A DNA stretch of 43,872 nt from a virus (IMGVR_UViG_3300012927_000010:1-43872), one strand, 5' to 3'. Shown: positions 5,809 through 16,800, numbered from the stretch's first letter. A program made the numbers and translations. The notes: a model not told the origin generated them from the sequence alone.

Positions 5809-7098
5809 TCAACGTATACAAATATAACCGATGGTGTCCGTAGCCGCGGCAGTTCCATTGATCGTAAATGAAGTCGTGCTTGTTGGAGAGAAATTGAAGA
5901 TCGTCGCTGAAGCCGCAGTCTTCGAGTTCACCGTGCAGACGTAAGCTGTATCGATGAACGCAGGGCTGATGCCGCTGACGACGACAGTGCCTGCCGCCAA
6001 TGATGTCGTTCCGTAGACAATCTGCGTTCCTCCTAGCGAAGTTGCGGTACAAGCATTGCTGATACCGCAATACTGCACTGTGGGATGCTTAGCCACCACA
6101 ATATTGGCTATTGGGGTCGTAGATGTTGCAGAGATAGGAGATGTCCCTGTCGCCACCGTAGAAGTCAGGGTCGCAGCACTGAAGCCTCCAGTGTGCACCC
6201 AAGAACCACTGCCGCTGTTGGATGTGATACCCGTAATACCAGATGCCTGACCACCAGCTGCTGAAAAGAATGTAGCTGCGCTAGCTTGATCGTCGCTCTT
6301 GAATCGGAGTGAATAAGACCCGCTTAACCAAAGAGCATCAGCAATGTGGTTATTTGTAGTGCGAGTTGAATCATAGTAGACGACATCAGCCACACTGGGC
6401 GATGCGGAGAGCGCGACTCCAGAATTCGTAATACTCGCTGGGCTAGTATTCGCAGTGGAGTTAACAGTGCCCTGCACATTTACATTGCCCGTTGCAGTAA
6501 CAGTTCCGAACGCTCCTGTGGACGCATGGACCGATCCGTCCACAGCTCCTTGACCACCGGTTCCAGCAGCAAAGCAGCCAGCGCCGCAACTCGATAGTCC
6601 AGAAATCAATGCAGTAGCTGTTGGGTCACCCGAAGCAAAACCAAGAACCCCTAGATTCGACATAGCATTTATCGGATGAGTAGCATCGGTCGAATGAAAG
6701 TTAAAGTTTACAGCCCCGCTGTTGAAATCACCAACAATAAATCCTGGGATTGCCGAATTTGAACCTGTAGGTCCAATTCCATAACTTACACTACTCGTGC
6801 TGTTTTGCATCAAAATAGCAGTCTGGTCAGGATTCGATGAAGTGAGTTGTAAGATTAGGCCATCTGTCGAAGTGGCTGCCCCACCTAGAATACTTATTTG
6901 CGGACAAGATATTCCGTTTGTAATGCCATAGCAGACATGACTTGATTGAAGCGTGGTCCCATTCGTTGTTGTGTATTCCGCGAGAGCAGAAGCATTTCCC
7001 GATGTATTTGCATTTATAGTTCCGCTTCCAGCGGGAGGATTGACAATCTGAGCACATAAAGGCGAACACGCTAATAGTGCAAAATAAAGATATTTCAT
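5809..7098 (-). CDS. Exported-type tail fibre/tip protein, possible lipoprotein
   Basis: This 429-residue protein is read from ATG 7098, which has AGGAG 10 bases upstream and puts a signal peptide at residue 1 (MKYLYFALLACSPLCAQ). LLAC fits a lipobox as well as a Sec site. The mature part is low-complexity Thr/Ser/Ala/Gly-rich beta-type sequence, with 'ASTGAFGTVTATGNVNVQGTV'-like stretches typical of phage fibre shafts. The C-terminal 100 residues hold several Cys and end in IGYICIR. It follows another signal-peptide tail gene after a 14-base gap. Receptor recognition is likely. Export before assembly would be unusual. Confidence 0.65.
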   Translation of the reverse strand: MKYLYFALLACSPLCAQIVNPPAGSGTINANTSGNASALAEYTTTNGTTLQSSHVCYGITNGISCPQISILGGAATSTDGLILQLTSSNPDQTAILMQNSTSSVSYGIGPTGSNSAIPGFIVGDFNSGAVNFNFHSTDATHPINAMSNLGVLGFASGDPTATALISGLSSCGAGCFAAGTGGQGAVDGSVHASTGAFGTVTATGNVNVQGTVNSTANTSPASITNSGVALSASPSVADVVYYDSTRTTNNHIADALWLSGSYSLRFKSDDQASAATFFSAAGGQASGITGITSNSGSGSWVHTGGFSAATLTSTVATGTSPISATSTTPIANIVVAKHPTVQYCGISNACTATSLGGTQIVYGTTSLAAGTVVVSGISPAFIDTAYVCTVNSKTAASATIFNFSPTSTTSFTINGTAAATDTIGYICIR

Positions 7099-7112
7099 AT
7101 AAAACTTTCTCC

Positions 7113-9347
7113 TTATGGACATGTCGTTGCCGTCCCTCTATATAAATTTCCGCTCGCATCCAAACATGCCAATGCGTTACCGGTTCCAGCAAGAGGACTG
7201 ATCTTCAAAGTTCCTCCGCTTGAAACCGAAACTTGTCCAGTAGAACCAGCGGTAAAAGCGCCGAGCACATCAACTGCCGATTGATGGAAGTAGAAATGGT
7301 TTGCGGTAGTGTCAAAACCGAAGCTTCCCACCCTGTCTTCAAATGACAAGATATTCATGTTTTTAGGAAAGGTACTGGAACGGATACATATTGCAGAACC
7401 AATACCTGTACTGTAAGGTCCGGCATTTCCTTCGATGCAACTTCCTCCCAATCCTGTCCCTCCACGCGGCATATCCATCACAATTCCGTTTGCAAATTGA
7501 CCGAAAATGTTGATAGGGTTTGGCGCCTGCATATGGCCACCGTTGAAGTTATATCGTAGCGTTCCTCCTTGCTCATCTACGAAATTTCTAATCTCAAAAA
7601 TCATGTTTCCGTAGGTGACATTGTTGCCTGCAACTCGCAATGACATCGCTGCCGTTCCAGAACCCGGTATAGACATAGTATTGCCGGTGGTTTGTAGGAA
7701 AATATCCTGCTCTAACGCGGCAGCATTGGCGGGATTCTCCACTGATGCTCCAGCAGTCCACGGAACATTATTGGTTTCGAGTATTTCGTTTGCTCCATTC
7801 GCATCGACTGAAAGAACTTCTGCTCCACCATATACATGATAAGCAGAGCCGACAATTGTCTGCTGAGAACCTAAAATTGGAGGACATGAGCCAAAGGTTC
7901 CCGCCTGCAACAAGCCACAGATATAATGCGAGGAATCGGCTGCTCCAAACATGAAATATGACGTTCTCCAAATAACATCTGGATCATCACTCATGAAGCC
8001 GTGCGTACCCCCTTGGATGATGAGTGAGCCGACAATATGAGGCTTTTGTGATTGAAAGGTAATAGGACTGGCATTTGTAATATTGATCTGTTCAGGCTGA
8101 CCATTCGGACTGACGATCCAAGCATAGCCAGTACCAATAGAACCCTGAATAGCAGTACAGCCCGTAGTCTTCGTCAGCAAAGTCTGCACAGGAAAGCTTT
8201 GCGCAACGTCGGTAGTGGTTGTACAGACTGCGCTAGGAGTCAGAGTGCTGGACACTTGAAGGGTATACAAAAAGGTTGATCCGAAATGAACAGAGCCGGG
8301 CTGTGTTGGATGACCATTATCCAAAATGGTTCCGGTATCGACTGCACTTTGTGTCAGCAGCAAATAGTTTCCGGAAGAAAGATCGGTCATACTTAGAACT
8401 GGACTTCTATCGCCAGTACCAGTAGTCGAAGTCACGGTTCCTACAGGGTAAGAAGTATTCTGTGTGCCATTCATTTTTATCATGGAGCAACCTTCAGAAC
8501 TTGCCGAGACCCATCCGCAATCCATGCTTCCATAGACATATTTCCATGCACTATCACCAGCAGAGCGAACATTGAAATTGGCGCTCTCTCCTTGACTTAT
8601 TCCGAGTCGCCGATAAAAACCCCCTTCATAGATAGTCTTGCTGGTCGTTTCTGCTTGATACGGGCTTGGCAATGTGCCAACGAATCCCACATCTGATCCG
8701 GGACCATAACTATTGCCATTGAGAAATAGCAACTGATTGACAAGATCTGTATGTGCCACCACTGGACCGAAGAAATTTCCAGTCATATCAACACAGACAA
8801 GACAGTTTGCGGTCAAAAAATAGTTGTTGGCTCCATTGATGTTAGTAGTTCCTGGGCTACTTGTGATGATTTGATCGCCCGGAGGTGCAGTTACGACACA
8901 TTCTTGACCTGGAAGGACGCCGCATCCGGTTCCTCCAGGACCAACTGGTCCAGTTGGTCCGAATTCTCCAACTGTGAACTGAAATGGTCCATAAGTACCG
9001 CCATATTGAGGTCTTATCGTGTAGGCGTATTGTCCGGGCTGAAGAAACCAAGCACCGAAGTTTCCTTCTCCATCTGTCTGCGCCGTACAAGCGGATGTGC
9101 CCTGCAAGACAACCTGTGTTGCCGTCGAACAGGGCGATGTTGATGAAGCCGACGGATAGGTATTAGCCAATGTTGTACAGGTCAATCCGCTGCACGTATA
9201 GAAGTGAATCGTCGCAAAAGGAAGCGCATACACGGGCAACTGTTGGCCGCTTCCGCTTACTGTACTAGCAAAGGGGGCATCAAAGCGAAAATTCTGGCCA
9301 TAAGCTAATGCAGGAAGTAGCGCGAGAATTAATAAAAGTCGCTTCAT
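7113..9347 (-). CDS. Large tail fibre/tip protein with signal peptide
   Basis: This 744-residue protein begins with a textbook Sec signal peptide (MKRLLLILALLPALAYGQ). Residues 35-128 form a Cys-containing beta domain (LPVYALPFATIHFYT, TQVVLQGT, GQYAYTIRPQYGGTYGPF) that I associate with Acidobacteriota surface and prophage proteins. A short collagen-like GPTGPVGPGG stretch lies at about 130-139, then a long Gly/Ser/Thr-rich beta region. The end contains VSVSSGGTLKISPLAGTGNA, as in fibre tips. The start overlaps the preceding gene by 4 bases. It is probably the main host-recognition protein. Confidence 0.7.
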   Translation of the reverse strand: MKRLLLILALLPALAYGQNFRFDAPFASTVSGSGQQLPVYALPFATIHFYTCSGLTCTTLANTYPSASSTSPCSTATQVVLQGTSACTAQTDGEGNFGAWFLQPGQYAYTIRPQYGGTYGPFQFTVGEFGPTGPVGPGGTGCGVLPGQECVVTAPPGDQIITSSPGTTNINGANNYFLTANCLVCVDMTGNFFGPVVAHTDLVNQLLFLNGNSYGPGSDVGFVGTLPSPYQAETTSKTIYEGGFYRRLGISQGESANFNVRSAGDSAWKYVYGSMDCGWVSASSEGCSMIKMNGTQNTSYPVGTVTSTTGTGDRSPVLSMTDLSSGNYLLLTQSAVDTGTILDNGHPTQPGSVHFGSTFLYTLQVSSTLTPSAVCTTTTDVAQSFPVQTLLTKTTGCTAIQGSIGTGYAWIVSPNGQPEQINITNASPITFQSQKPHIVGSLIIQGGTHGFMSDDPDVIWRTSYFMFGAADSSHYICGLLQAGTFGSCPPILGSQQTIVGSAYHVYGGAEVLSVDANGANEILETNNVPWTAGASVENPANAAALEQDIFLQTTGNTMSIPGSGTAAMSLRVAGNNVTYGNMIFEIRNFVDEQGGTLRYNFNGGHMQAPNPINIFGQFANGIVMDMPRGGTGLGGSCIEGNAGPYSTGIGSAICIRSSTFPKNMNILSFEDRVGSFGFDTTANHFYFHQSAVDVLGAFTAGSTGQVSVSSGGTLKISPLAGTGNALACLDASGNLYRGTATTCP

Positions 9348-10894
9348 TTTTTGCCTTCTATGACCTTGATAGGTTTGATCTTTGTTGAGCTTGGAATCTG
9401 GTTAGGAAAAATATCCGCATGAGACGAAAGCGGAATATCATCAGCAGTACTCGGCGGCAGAATACGACCTTGTCGCATTGCCGTAGTGTCGTATCGGAAT
9501 GCCTGACCTTTCGGACCTTCTACTGTACCACCCAACTGAATCGGCGGAGCATTGAGAAGTTTGCCAGTCCGCATTGGAATAGTATCCGCTGCAATAGGAG
9601 GTGGACGATAGCCGACTGGAGTTCCTTGTGGCATCGGCGAACGTCCCAATTGAATCGCAGGAGCGGGAAGACCCACAGGACGGTGAGACGCAAGATTAGG
9701 AGATTGCAATGTGCCAAGGTCAGGTTTAGGCCCTCCTGTAGCAAATCCCTCACGAATGCCGAGATCGGTAGGCTTTGCAGACCACATAGGGCGACCGGCA
9801 ATAATATCTCTCATCCCTTGTGCGGGCTCACCGATGATTGTGCTGGGCTTATCCAACTTCATGCTCAACATCCGTCCGAACCCTGAAGGTTGAGGTTTCT
9901 CATTCAGCGTAGTCTTGCCTTCTACTCTTCCACGTACATCGGCCAATGCTCCATAGGTGCCTCGCGTAGCAGCGGGTTTTATGCCGGTCGATTCCAAGTG
10001 TGGATCAAGTAACGATTGGACTTGTGCCTCTCTCTCTATAAGCTGTGCGGGTGTGCGGCCTTCTTGGATAGCTTGCTGAATGTCGGATGGGTTTCCAGAC
10101 TTCACGCCACGGTTTAACGCAGAGAGGCGTTGCCGTTCGGCTTCGAGTTCGCGGACAGTTGTCATCCCGTCAGGGCCTTGGATTTGACGATTACCGATGG
10201 CATCTACAGAAGATTTATATGGATTCCAGACCTCCTCCATGGCTGGCTTCAAACGAGCCTGCATATCGGCCTGAGAAGTAGCACCCGATAAATATGGACG
10301 CGATCTTTCAACTGATTTCAATGTGCTTAGTTGTGCATCCGATTTTGGCCCTATTTGTAGGCCACGCAGAGCTGCTGCATTTGGATCGCCAATGGCTGCA
10401 TTTCGTATATTTGACCCAGCATCAGCCGCAACTCCTAAAGCTCTTCCGGCTCCTTCTCCAAGAATCGCACCTGTTCCGAGAGAACCCAAAGTACGCATTG
10501 GCGCATGAATCAATCCCTTGGCAGTGTCAACCGCCGATGTTCCACCGGGGCCTAGAATAGCTCCGCTCGTTACGAGATCCTTCAATTGCTGACCTAGCGG
10601 TTTAGCTGCCTGAGTATTTTGGGCATCCATCGCAGCAGAAGCGGTGTCGATTGGATGCATCACTGCATGACCAAGCGAGCGAATTACATCGCCCCCGCCT
10701 GCACCGAAGTTTTCGACCGCACCTTTGATTATGCCGTCACCGGGCTTAGCGCCTTGTGTGCCAGCGTTGAAATTGTTCTTCAGCGTTTGAATCATGCCGG
10801 GTTTTGGTGGAGGTAGAGTTATGGCAATCGACTCGTAAGGATCAACGGGCTTAGCAATAGTGGCGTAAGGATCGGTCATCGGTCGACTGCTCAT
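9344..10894 (-). CDS. Probable internal virion / DNA-ejection protein
   Basis: This 516-residue Gly/Ala/Pro-rich protein has a short N-terminal repeat (DPYATIAKP then DPYESIAI). Hydrophobic glycine-rich segments at about residues 105-165 could cross a membrane after ejection, and a helical part (about 205-300) contains RELEAERQRLSALN. The long Pro-rich tail has repeated IQLGG/IQLGR units. It overlaps both neighbours by 4 bases. No enzymatic motif. The role is inferred from composition and its place between head-completion and fibre genes. Confidence 0.6.
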   Translation of the reverse strand: MSSRPMTDPYATIAKPVDPYESIAITLPPPKPGMIQTLKNNFNAGTQGAKPGDGIIKGAVENFGAGGGDVIRSLGHAVMHPIDTASAAMDAQNTQAAKPLGQQLKDLVTSGAILGPGGTSAVDTAKGLIHAPMRTLGSLGTGAILGEGAGRALGVAADAGSNIRNAAIGDPNAAALRGLQIGPKSDAQLSTLKSVERSRPYLSGATSQADMQARLKPAMEEVWNPYKSSVDAIGNRQIQGPDGMTTVRELEAERQRLSALNRGVKSGNPSDIQQAIQEGRTPAQLIEREAQVQSLLDPHLESTGIKPAATRGTYGALADVRGRVEGKTTLNEKPQPSGFGRMLSMKLDKPSTIIGEPAQGMRDIIAGRPMWSAKPTDLGIREGFATGGPKPDLGTLQSPNLASHRPVGLPAPAIQLGRSPMPQGTPVGYRPPPIAADTIPMRTGKLLNAPPIQLGGTVEGPKGQAFRYDTTAMRQGRILPPSTADDIPLSSHADIFPNQIPSSTKIKPIKVIEGKK

Positions 10895-12399
10895 GGGTTC
10901 ACCGTGTGGCCGTGGGACTCGATATCCTTGCGAACATCAGCCTCAGACTTTCCTTTGTTGACGGGAAGTGCCATAGCATCTTTTAGGGAAACTGCCTTAC
11001 CGCTGGGCTGGATACCCTGTCCACCCGTAACAGACGTATTGCCTCCAGCAACCTTTGGACTTCCAACTTTCTGTACGCTGCCAGCTGTTCTCTCATTCGA
11101 AGTAAGCTTACCTTCCAATTGTTCTGGAGTCTGAGCCAAACCGCCCATGATCCTATCGAAATATTGCAGACCGCCAATACCTCTAACTGGATGGAGTCCA
11201 GCCTGAAACGCGCCATAACTTTTGAGATCATTATAAAACTCCGCAACTTTAGGAGGAAGAGTACCAAGTTGCCCTTGAAGTTGCGCAGCGCGTCCTGCCA
11301 CTGGACCAAGGTGAGCTTGAATTTCAGGATCTTTCAATCCCTCACGAATGCGTGCCGATAGATCGTTCATGGTCACTGCACGGCCTGAAGCATTCTTTTC
11401 TGTTTCAGTTGGCGCTACATTCTTCTGGAAAGCTGTACCTACAGTCCCTTGATCCGTCTGGATTGATCCCGGAAGAGGTGTCCCGTTTTCTGTCCCATGC
11501 GCTCTCATCTCGAATTGTCTCTCGGATAGGCCGAGACGCTGCAATGCGATCGAGTGAGCGTTCTGTGCCGATTGGAGACGTGCCTGCGCCATCTGGTAGG
11601 TTGGCGAGGACGGATCGTTCTGCGCCTTTTTGAGGTCCGCAGTTGCTTTGGCCTGTTCCTCTTGAGCACCTTTCAGATCATGAACTGCCTGCTGAGTCTC
11701 AGACATCTCCTCATACTTCAAGGGTCGGAGTTGCCCTTCATTCTCCTCATCTTGAGCGAACCCATGCGCTGCAAGAGTGGACTTCAGTTTGGCGGCATTG
11801 TTCTCGTTTACTGCCTGATGCTGATGTGCAACCTCTTCCTGTTTTTGATTGGCAAGAGCCTGCTTCGCCAGATTCAACTGTGGTTCTAGTTCGAGGTTTT
11901 TAGTCTGCGCTTCCTTTTCTGCATTCAATTCATCCGCTGCAACCTGCTTATTGCCCTGATGCAAGTCTGCAAGATGATGCAGAGATGTGCCGGGAAGGGC
12001 TAGATCGACCGCAGGAGCGACCGCACGCAGTCCAACGTCGCCAAGAGTAGCCAATCCTTGCGCAGCCCCTCCTAGAAGCTTTCCGACAAGAGGATGGTTC
12101 GGCATCGCACCTTCCACCTTACCCATAATCTGCGAGATGCCAGAGCCAGTATTGACCTTGCGCGCTAACTCTGCTTTTTCGGTATCGAGTTGCGATGGAA
12201 TGCGTGTCACATTCGGCATTGTCGGCGAAGGGAGTTGCGGAGGCGGACTCGTCATGCTCGGGACGTTTCCAATAGTAGGCGGCGATCCCGCATCCGATGG
12301 AGGTCGAATCGCAGCAGGTGCCGTCTGCTGGGCCTGCTGGGCAAGCGCCGCAAGATGCGCAGGATTGAGAAGAGGATTAGTTAGAGGTGGTGTCGTCAT
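10891..12399 (-). CDS. Probable internal virion / ejection protein with coiled coil
   Basis: This 502-residue protein has a Pro-rich N-terminus, a small hydrophobic Gly/Ala segment (about 105-135, LLGGAAQGLATLGDVGLRA) and a long Gln/Glu/Lys/Ala coiled coil (about 150-295). A helical C-terminal part ends in DAMALPVNKGKSEADVRKD. ATG 12399 abuts the stop of the previous gene with no base between, in the same frame. No lytic transglycosylase motif was seen. The size and layout resemble the large internal proteins of podoviruses. Confidence 0.6.
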   Translation of the reverse strand: MTTPPLTNPLLNPAHLAALAQQAQQTAPAAIRPPSDAGSPPTIGNVPSMTSPPPQLPSPTMPNVTRIPSQLDTEKAELARKVNTGSGISQIMGKVEGAMPNHPLVGKLLGGAAQGLATLGDVGLRAVAPAVDLALPGTSLHHLADLHQGNKQVAADELNAEKEAQTKNLELEPQLNLAKQALANQKQEEVAHQHQAVNENNAAKLKSTLAAHGFAQDEENEGQLRPLKYEEMSETQQAVHDLKGAQEEQAKATADLKKAQNDPSSPTYQMAQARLQSAQNAHSIALQRLGLSERQFEMRAHGTENGTPLPGSIQTDQGTVGTAFQKNVAPTETEKNASGRAVTMNDLSARIREGLKDPEIQAHLGPVAGRAAQLQGQLGTLPPKVAEFYNDLKSYGAFQAGLHPVRGIGGLQYFDRIMGGLAQTPEQLEGKLTSNERTAGSVQKVGSPKVAGGNTSVTGGQGIQPSGKAVSLKDAMALPVNKGKSEADVRKDIESHGHTVNP

Positions 12400-12954
12400 T
12401 TATCCTCCCAGCGCAGCAGCGCCTATTTGTCCACCTGCGGCCATTCCACTTTGAAGTAGCTTCATCCATGGATTGTTTGCCTGAGCCTGCATCTCGGTAT
12501 TCAAAGCAGAATTGGAAAGTCCAAGAGCATTTTCACCGCCAGTTAGGTTGGTCGAATACAAACCGCCCAATCCTGTAAGTCCTTCCTGTTTCTGCTGCTG
12601 TTGCAGATCGGCATTCTTGTTCTGTACACCTACTGCTGCATTCGAAAGGTTTGCTCCTGCACCTCGCGTCCCCGCTCCTATGGCATTTTGTGCTGCACCA
12701 GCATTCTTTGTGCGTGCTGCATATAGGCCTCCTGCACCGACAGTAGCCGCTTGCGATCCGCCTCCGGATTGCTGTGCTGCCGTATTTTGTGACGCAATCT
12801 GAGAAGGAGTATAGCCAGGTGGATGTGCGGCCTCGGATTGGAGTTCAGGCGCGAGACTTCCGTACAAAGATGCAGCATTATTCGTCAGAATATTGGATAA
12901 CCCTTGCGCAGTATTCGAATTATTCCCGGCTTGTCCGGCAATACCTTTTGGCAC
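12400..12954 (-). CDS. Gly/Ala/Asn/Gln-rich virion protein, ejection-type
   Basis: This 184-residue protein uses GTG 12954 as start, one base after the previous stop, in MPKGIAGQAGNNSN. It is dominated by small residues and Gln. The C-terminus is hydrophobic and glycine-rich (WMKLLQSGMAAGGQIGAAALGG), suited to membrane insertion. Such small Gly/Ala proteins occur next to larger internal proteins in podoviruses. Exact role unknown. Confidence 0.6.
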   Translation of the reverse strand: MPKGIAGQAGNNSNTAQGLSNILTNNAASLYGSLAPELQSEAAHPPGYTPSQIASQNTAAQQSGGGSQAATVGAGGLYAARTKNAGAAQNAIGAGTRGAGANLSNAAVGVQNKNADLQQQQKQEGLTGLGGLYSTNLTGGENALGLSNSALNTEMQAQANNPWMKLLQSGMAAGGQIGAAALGG

Positions 12955-12955
12955 C

Positions 12956-13324
12956 TTAGTTCACCTTAAAGCTTTCCCAAGTCTTCTGCCATCCAAACCG
13001 CCGAATCATTGTCCTTACGAAACCACACTTGAACTTTGGCGAGACAAAACAAAATGCACCTGCTGGAAACTTCTCACGTAGAACCTCGTGCATCAAAGCA
13101 ATAGCCTTCAGTCGGACAGCGACATGAGGTCTCTGATCGCAAATCATAACGAGTTCGGGAACCATCTTTACTCCTGCCATCATAAAAGGCCTATCCTGTT
13201 CATCTACAACGACAAAAGGATACTGTAGCCCGACTGGAAAGCCATCATCAAATGACAACTCCAGTTCATTGTATATGGCTTCTAAAATCGGTATGTCACG
13301 AAGCTCCAAAGGACGGGTAGTCAT
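12956..13324 (-). CDS. GNAT-like (acyltransferase-fold) phage protein
   Basis: In this 122-residue protein, the start MTTRPLELRDIPILEAI, the middle FVVVDEQDRPFMMAGV and the helix KAIALMHEVLREKF follow the N-terminal helix, beta-hairpin and helix order of GNAT-fold proteins. The end (FGWQKTWESF) resembles the 'GF+…+W' ending of that fold. A clear acetyl-CoA loop (R/QxxGxG/A) is not visible. GNAT-like proteins are often found in late regions of podoviruses, some as virion parts. Enzyme activity is doubtful. Overlaps the upstream gene by 4 bases. Confidence 0.55.
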   Translation of the reverse strand: MTTRPLELRDIPILEAIYNELELSFDDGFPVGLQYPFVVVDEQDRPFMMAGVKMVPELVMICDQRPHVAVRLKAIALMHEVLREKFPAGAFCFVSPKFKCGFVRTMIRRFGWQKTWESFKVN

Positions 13325-13887
13325 GATTTACCTCGCACTGGAGGCTTGGACCCGGTGAATGGAACTGGACCGAATCCTGCAAGTCCCGAACCGGGTTTTC
13401 CAGTACCACCACCTTGCGATGTTCCACGCGGAACATTTTTACCGCCTTCCACTGCAACTGGTGTCGATCCGCCATGGAAGACAGGTGTCGTATTACCGCT
13501 GTTGAGGTAAGAGGCGAATGCTTGGAAGTGTAATTTCTGCGTTCCGGTCGCTAGATTGATTTCGCGCGCCGGGCCAGTGTACTCGGGATGAGGATTGACG
13601 AATTGCGGACTAGTCGAGGATTCGATGTGATATACAGCTCCTCTGTAGTAATCGCCTTCGTGTTTTATGGATACGTGATGTCCTACTTCGGTCGGCGTTA
13701 CGGTTACAGATTGTAATGGAGGGGGTGGTTGCGGATTCCCTGTAAGGCTCGAATTTGTCTGTTGAGCTATTTGTTGAGTATTAGCATGCAAGTCGGAAAC
13801 GAGCTCAGAAAGTCTAGCTCCAAATTCAGGTATCCCGTCGATTTTCAGGGATCGGAGCCATGCTAAATTCCTAAGCTGTTCTGACAT
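13321..13887 (-). CDS. Hypothetical virion-region protein
   Basis: This 188-residue protein has a helical N-terminus (residues 5-50, SELVSDLHANTQQIAQQ), a Pro-rich linker, and a central beta region (SVTVTPTEVGHHVSIKHEG, YYRGAVYHIE). The Gly/Pro-rich tail has GKPGSGLAGFGPVPF. Its ATG directly abuts the stop of the 1259-residue protein (TAGATG) in the same frame, so rare readthrough would fuse them. Likely a virion component linked to the large tail protein. Family unrecognised. Confidence 0.6.
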   Translation of the reverse strand: MSEQLRNLAWLRSLKIDGIPEFGARLSELVSDLHANTQQIAQQTNSSLTGNPQPPPPLQSVTVTPTEVGHHVSIKHEGDYYRGAVYHIESSTSPQFVNPHPEYTGPAREINLATGTQKLHFQAFASYLNSGNTTPVFHGGSTPVAVEGGKNVPRGTSQGGGTGKPGSGLAGFGPVPFTGSKPPVRGKS

Positions 13888-16800
13888 CTATTGTGCCGCC
13901 AATCTTACCAAGAGTTTCGCATCTTTAAAGAATGCCGTGAGTCTTGTCATCACAAATCCATTATCCGTGGTTCCTGGAAGCGGTGAGGAAGCGATCTTGA
14001 TAAAGATGCGATCTCCCGTACATTGTCCGCCTCCCATTTCTCGGTCAAAATAGATGTTTGTGAGTGCGCGAGTCGTTGTCAAGGGCCATAGATTTGCTAG
14101 AGAATCAGGATAGTAACTTGTGGTGATGTTTCCAATACCTTGGATGTAAGCTCTGAGGAATGATAATAGGACGCGCTGACCTTTGAGTTGCAAAGCCTGC
14201 GCCTTTTCGGGATCTAAAAATGCATATGTCGTGTAATAGGGCTGCACAAGTCCGTAGTCTTCATCTGTCAACAGCGCCGGATTGAACATATACACATTCC
14301 CGAATCCAGCCGCAGAGCCATAAGCTTGTCCATTGCCTCCGAGCATCACCAACGTCAAGGCCGAGCCATTCGAGCGGTACATTCTCACAGCGCCATTCAT
14401 CGCAAGGTTCCACGGTGCCCATTTGCGCGAGTTGTCAGTTGCAACGAGCTTGCCTGCAAACGATGGATGGAAGGGGGGAGAACTGGCAATGGCGCTTGCC
14501 GAATTCAAATTTCGATAGTTCAGCACATAAATCTTGTTCGGAGCTGTGGCTGTACCGATTGGTAATCCGAACATCAACAGACGCTGAACAGGATCGTTCA
14601 AACTCCAGACAGTCAGGGCCGCATTCATGTTTATCTGTATACCGGTATTGATTTTTGTAGGATCGTACCAGTTTGGTTGAATCTCCTGGCTAATCTTTTC
14701 AGGTATGCCTCCACCGAAGATAACTGCCCCACCTTCAGTAGGCCATGCCATCCAATCATCCCCACCGGAAGCAGTCATATCGTCAGCCTGCGAATGAGTC
14801 AAACTGATGGCCGAAAGGATACCGCAATCGGATGCTACCTCGTTAACTTGCCATCCGGAGGGCTCGGTGACACCACTTCCTGTCGTTTCATGCAATCGTC
14901 CGGAAGGTGCCTGCGTCAGAACATATAACGTATCCCGAAGGATGCCCATATCCATAACTTTAGATGGGTCATCGTTTGGCCCCCACTGGCCAGACACGCC
15001 ATCGACCCCTTCTGGGTTGTTGAGGTATGCCGCATTGATAATCGTATCCGTATAGGGCATTTCTATATAACTAAGGCTTAGTTCTGAAACGATTCCAGTA
15101 TTCACAAACGAAAACTCAAGGTCGGCGGGAATGCTGTCAGGTGTTTGCGCGCTGAAATCGGCCTCATACCATCCTGAAACTGAGGCTGTAATCACAGCAG
15201 TTGCCGTGAATCCTGTAGATACGCTGGATATTGTTGCAGTCAGTGATCCAGATCCGGCGAAATAGACACGAATGGCGTAGAGCATGCTGCCTATAGCAAT
15301 CGTAGCTCCGTAAGCATCCTGATAGAAACTTTGTGATAGTCCGCCATTGCTCCATGCTTGCCCGCCAAACCGTCCTGTCACTAATGAACCGCCGTTAGTC
15401 ACCGTCCAACCCAAAGGCACAGTAGGTGTAGAAGGATAGGAACCTCCGCCAAATCCCATATTCAAAAGATTATTAATGATGTTTCTCTGACCCCAGCTTT
15501 GTAGTCGCGATTGGTAAACGCCAAAACCCAATGCTCCATCAAGTTTGATCTGATTCGCCAAAGTATTTCCTGGAATCGAGATACCTAGTGCCGCAAAGAG
15601 CGTGTTATCAGAGAAGTCAAGAATAATACTCGTCGTCGTATTGTCATCGATCTGTGTCGCGGTGCCAATGATCTGCCCTTCGGTTTGTGGTGTGACTGGA
15701 ATATAGAAAAATGGTGGCAATTCTCCTGGTACATTCGGTTGCGCGCCGGTAAATGCAAGAATGCGGCCCTTCACATAAGAAGGCCCAATCGGGATATTGC
15801 TAACAGAATAATACTGCCCTCCATTGGCGATAAACGTAACAGGAGGTGAAGGTGCTGGAATTGCTCCTTGATCCGTGAGCCAAAGAACCTGCATCAGATG
15901 AAGTCCTGGCGCTGCCTGTCCAAACGGAGTGACTGTTCCTACCGCTGTCGTAGCTCCGTTTGGGCCATACTGCTGATATTGAAATTGTGTTGCAGAAAAA
16001 ACCTTTGTTACATAAAAGGTGCCCTCCCACGCAAAACCTACTGTACCTGTCGTCCAAGTCCCATCTGAATAGGAAACCGCAATATAGAACGTAGTGGGTG
16101 TCGGCGCAGATTCCACATTGAAATATGTAGGTGTAGGCGTGTTATCTGGGATAGGCCACGCGATGACGATATTTCCAGTGGTTGCCGTAGCATTGATAAC
16201 ATCGGGATCGGTAGCGGTGATCGGTTGCTGTGCATAAGTGATTTGGTTAGGAGATGGGACAGTCGCCACCGTGAAAGCCCCGTTGAAGCTGAATGTCGTG
16301 CCAGTCGTGGATGTTGCGACTGAACCTATTTGAACCACACTTCCAGGGACTAGCTTATGACTTGTCGCAGTTGTTATTGTCGTAACTCCAGCAGACCACT
16401 GGGCCGCAGAAATCGCAGCAACAGTACCGGGCTCTACTCCGACAATCGACACAAATTCTTCTGGTGCCAGCCCGTGAGGTTGAGTAGTAGTAACTAACGC
16501 TAGTCCGGGTGCGATTTCGTTGTTGATGACAATCGACTGAACTATTCCAACAGTACCTGATCCGGAAAGCGTGTAATAGACAGTCACGCTATAGACAGGT
16601 TCGATAAACACGCGAGATGAATCTGTTACAACTGCCATCGAAAATCCAAAACTTGGATCATTCACGATAGTTGGAGTCAGCGCTGCGCCCCATGCATCGC
16701 CCGAACTGCCATAGCTTTGAGGGGTATATGTTGTAGTAAATGGTGTGCCAGGAGTCTTAGGAGTGCCTAGTATCGCTCCTGAATGCCACAGTGATACTTG

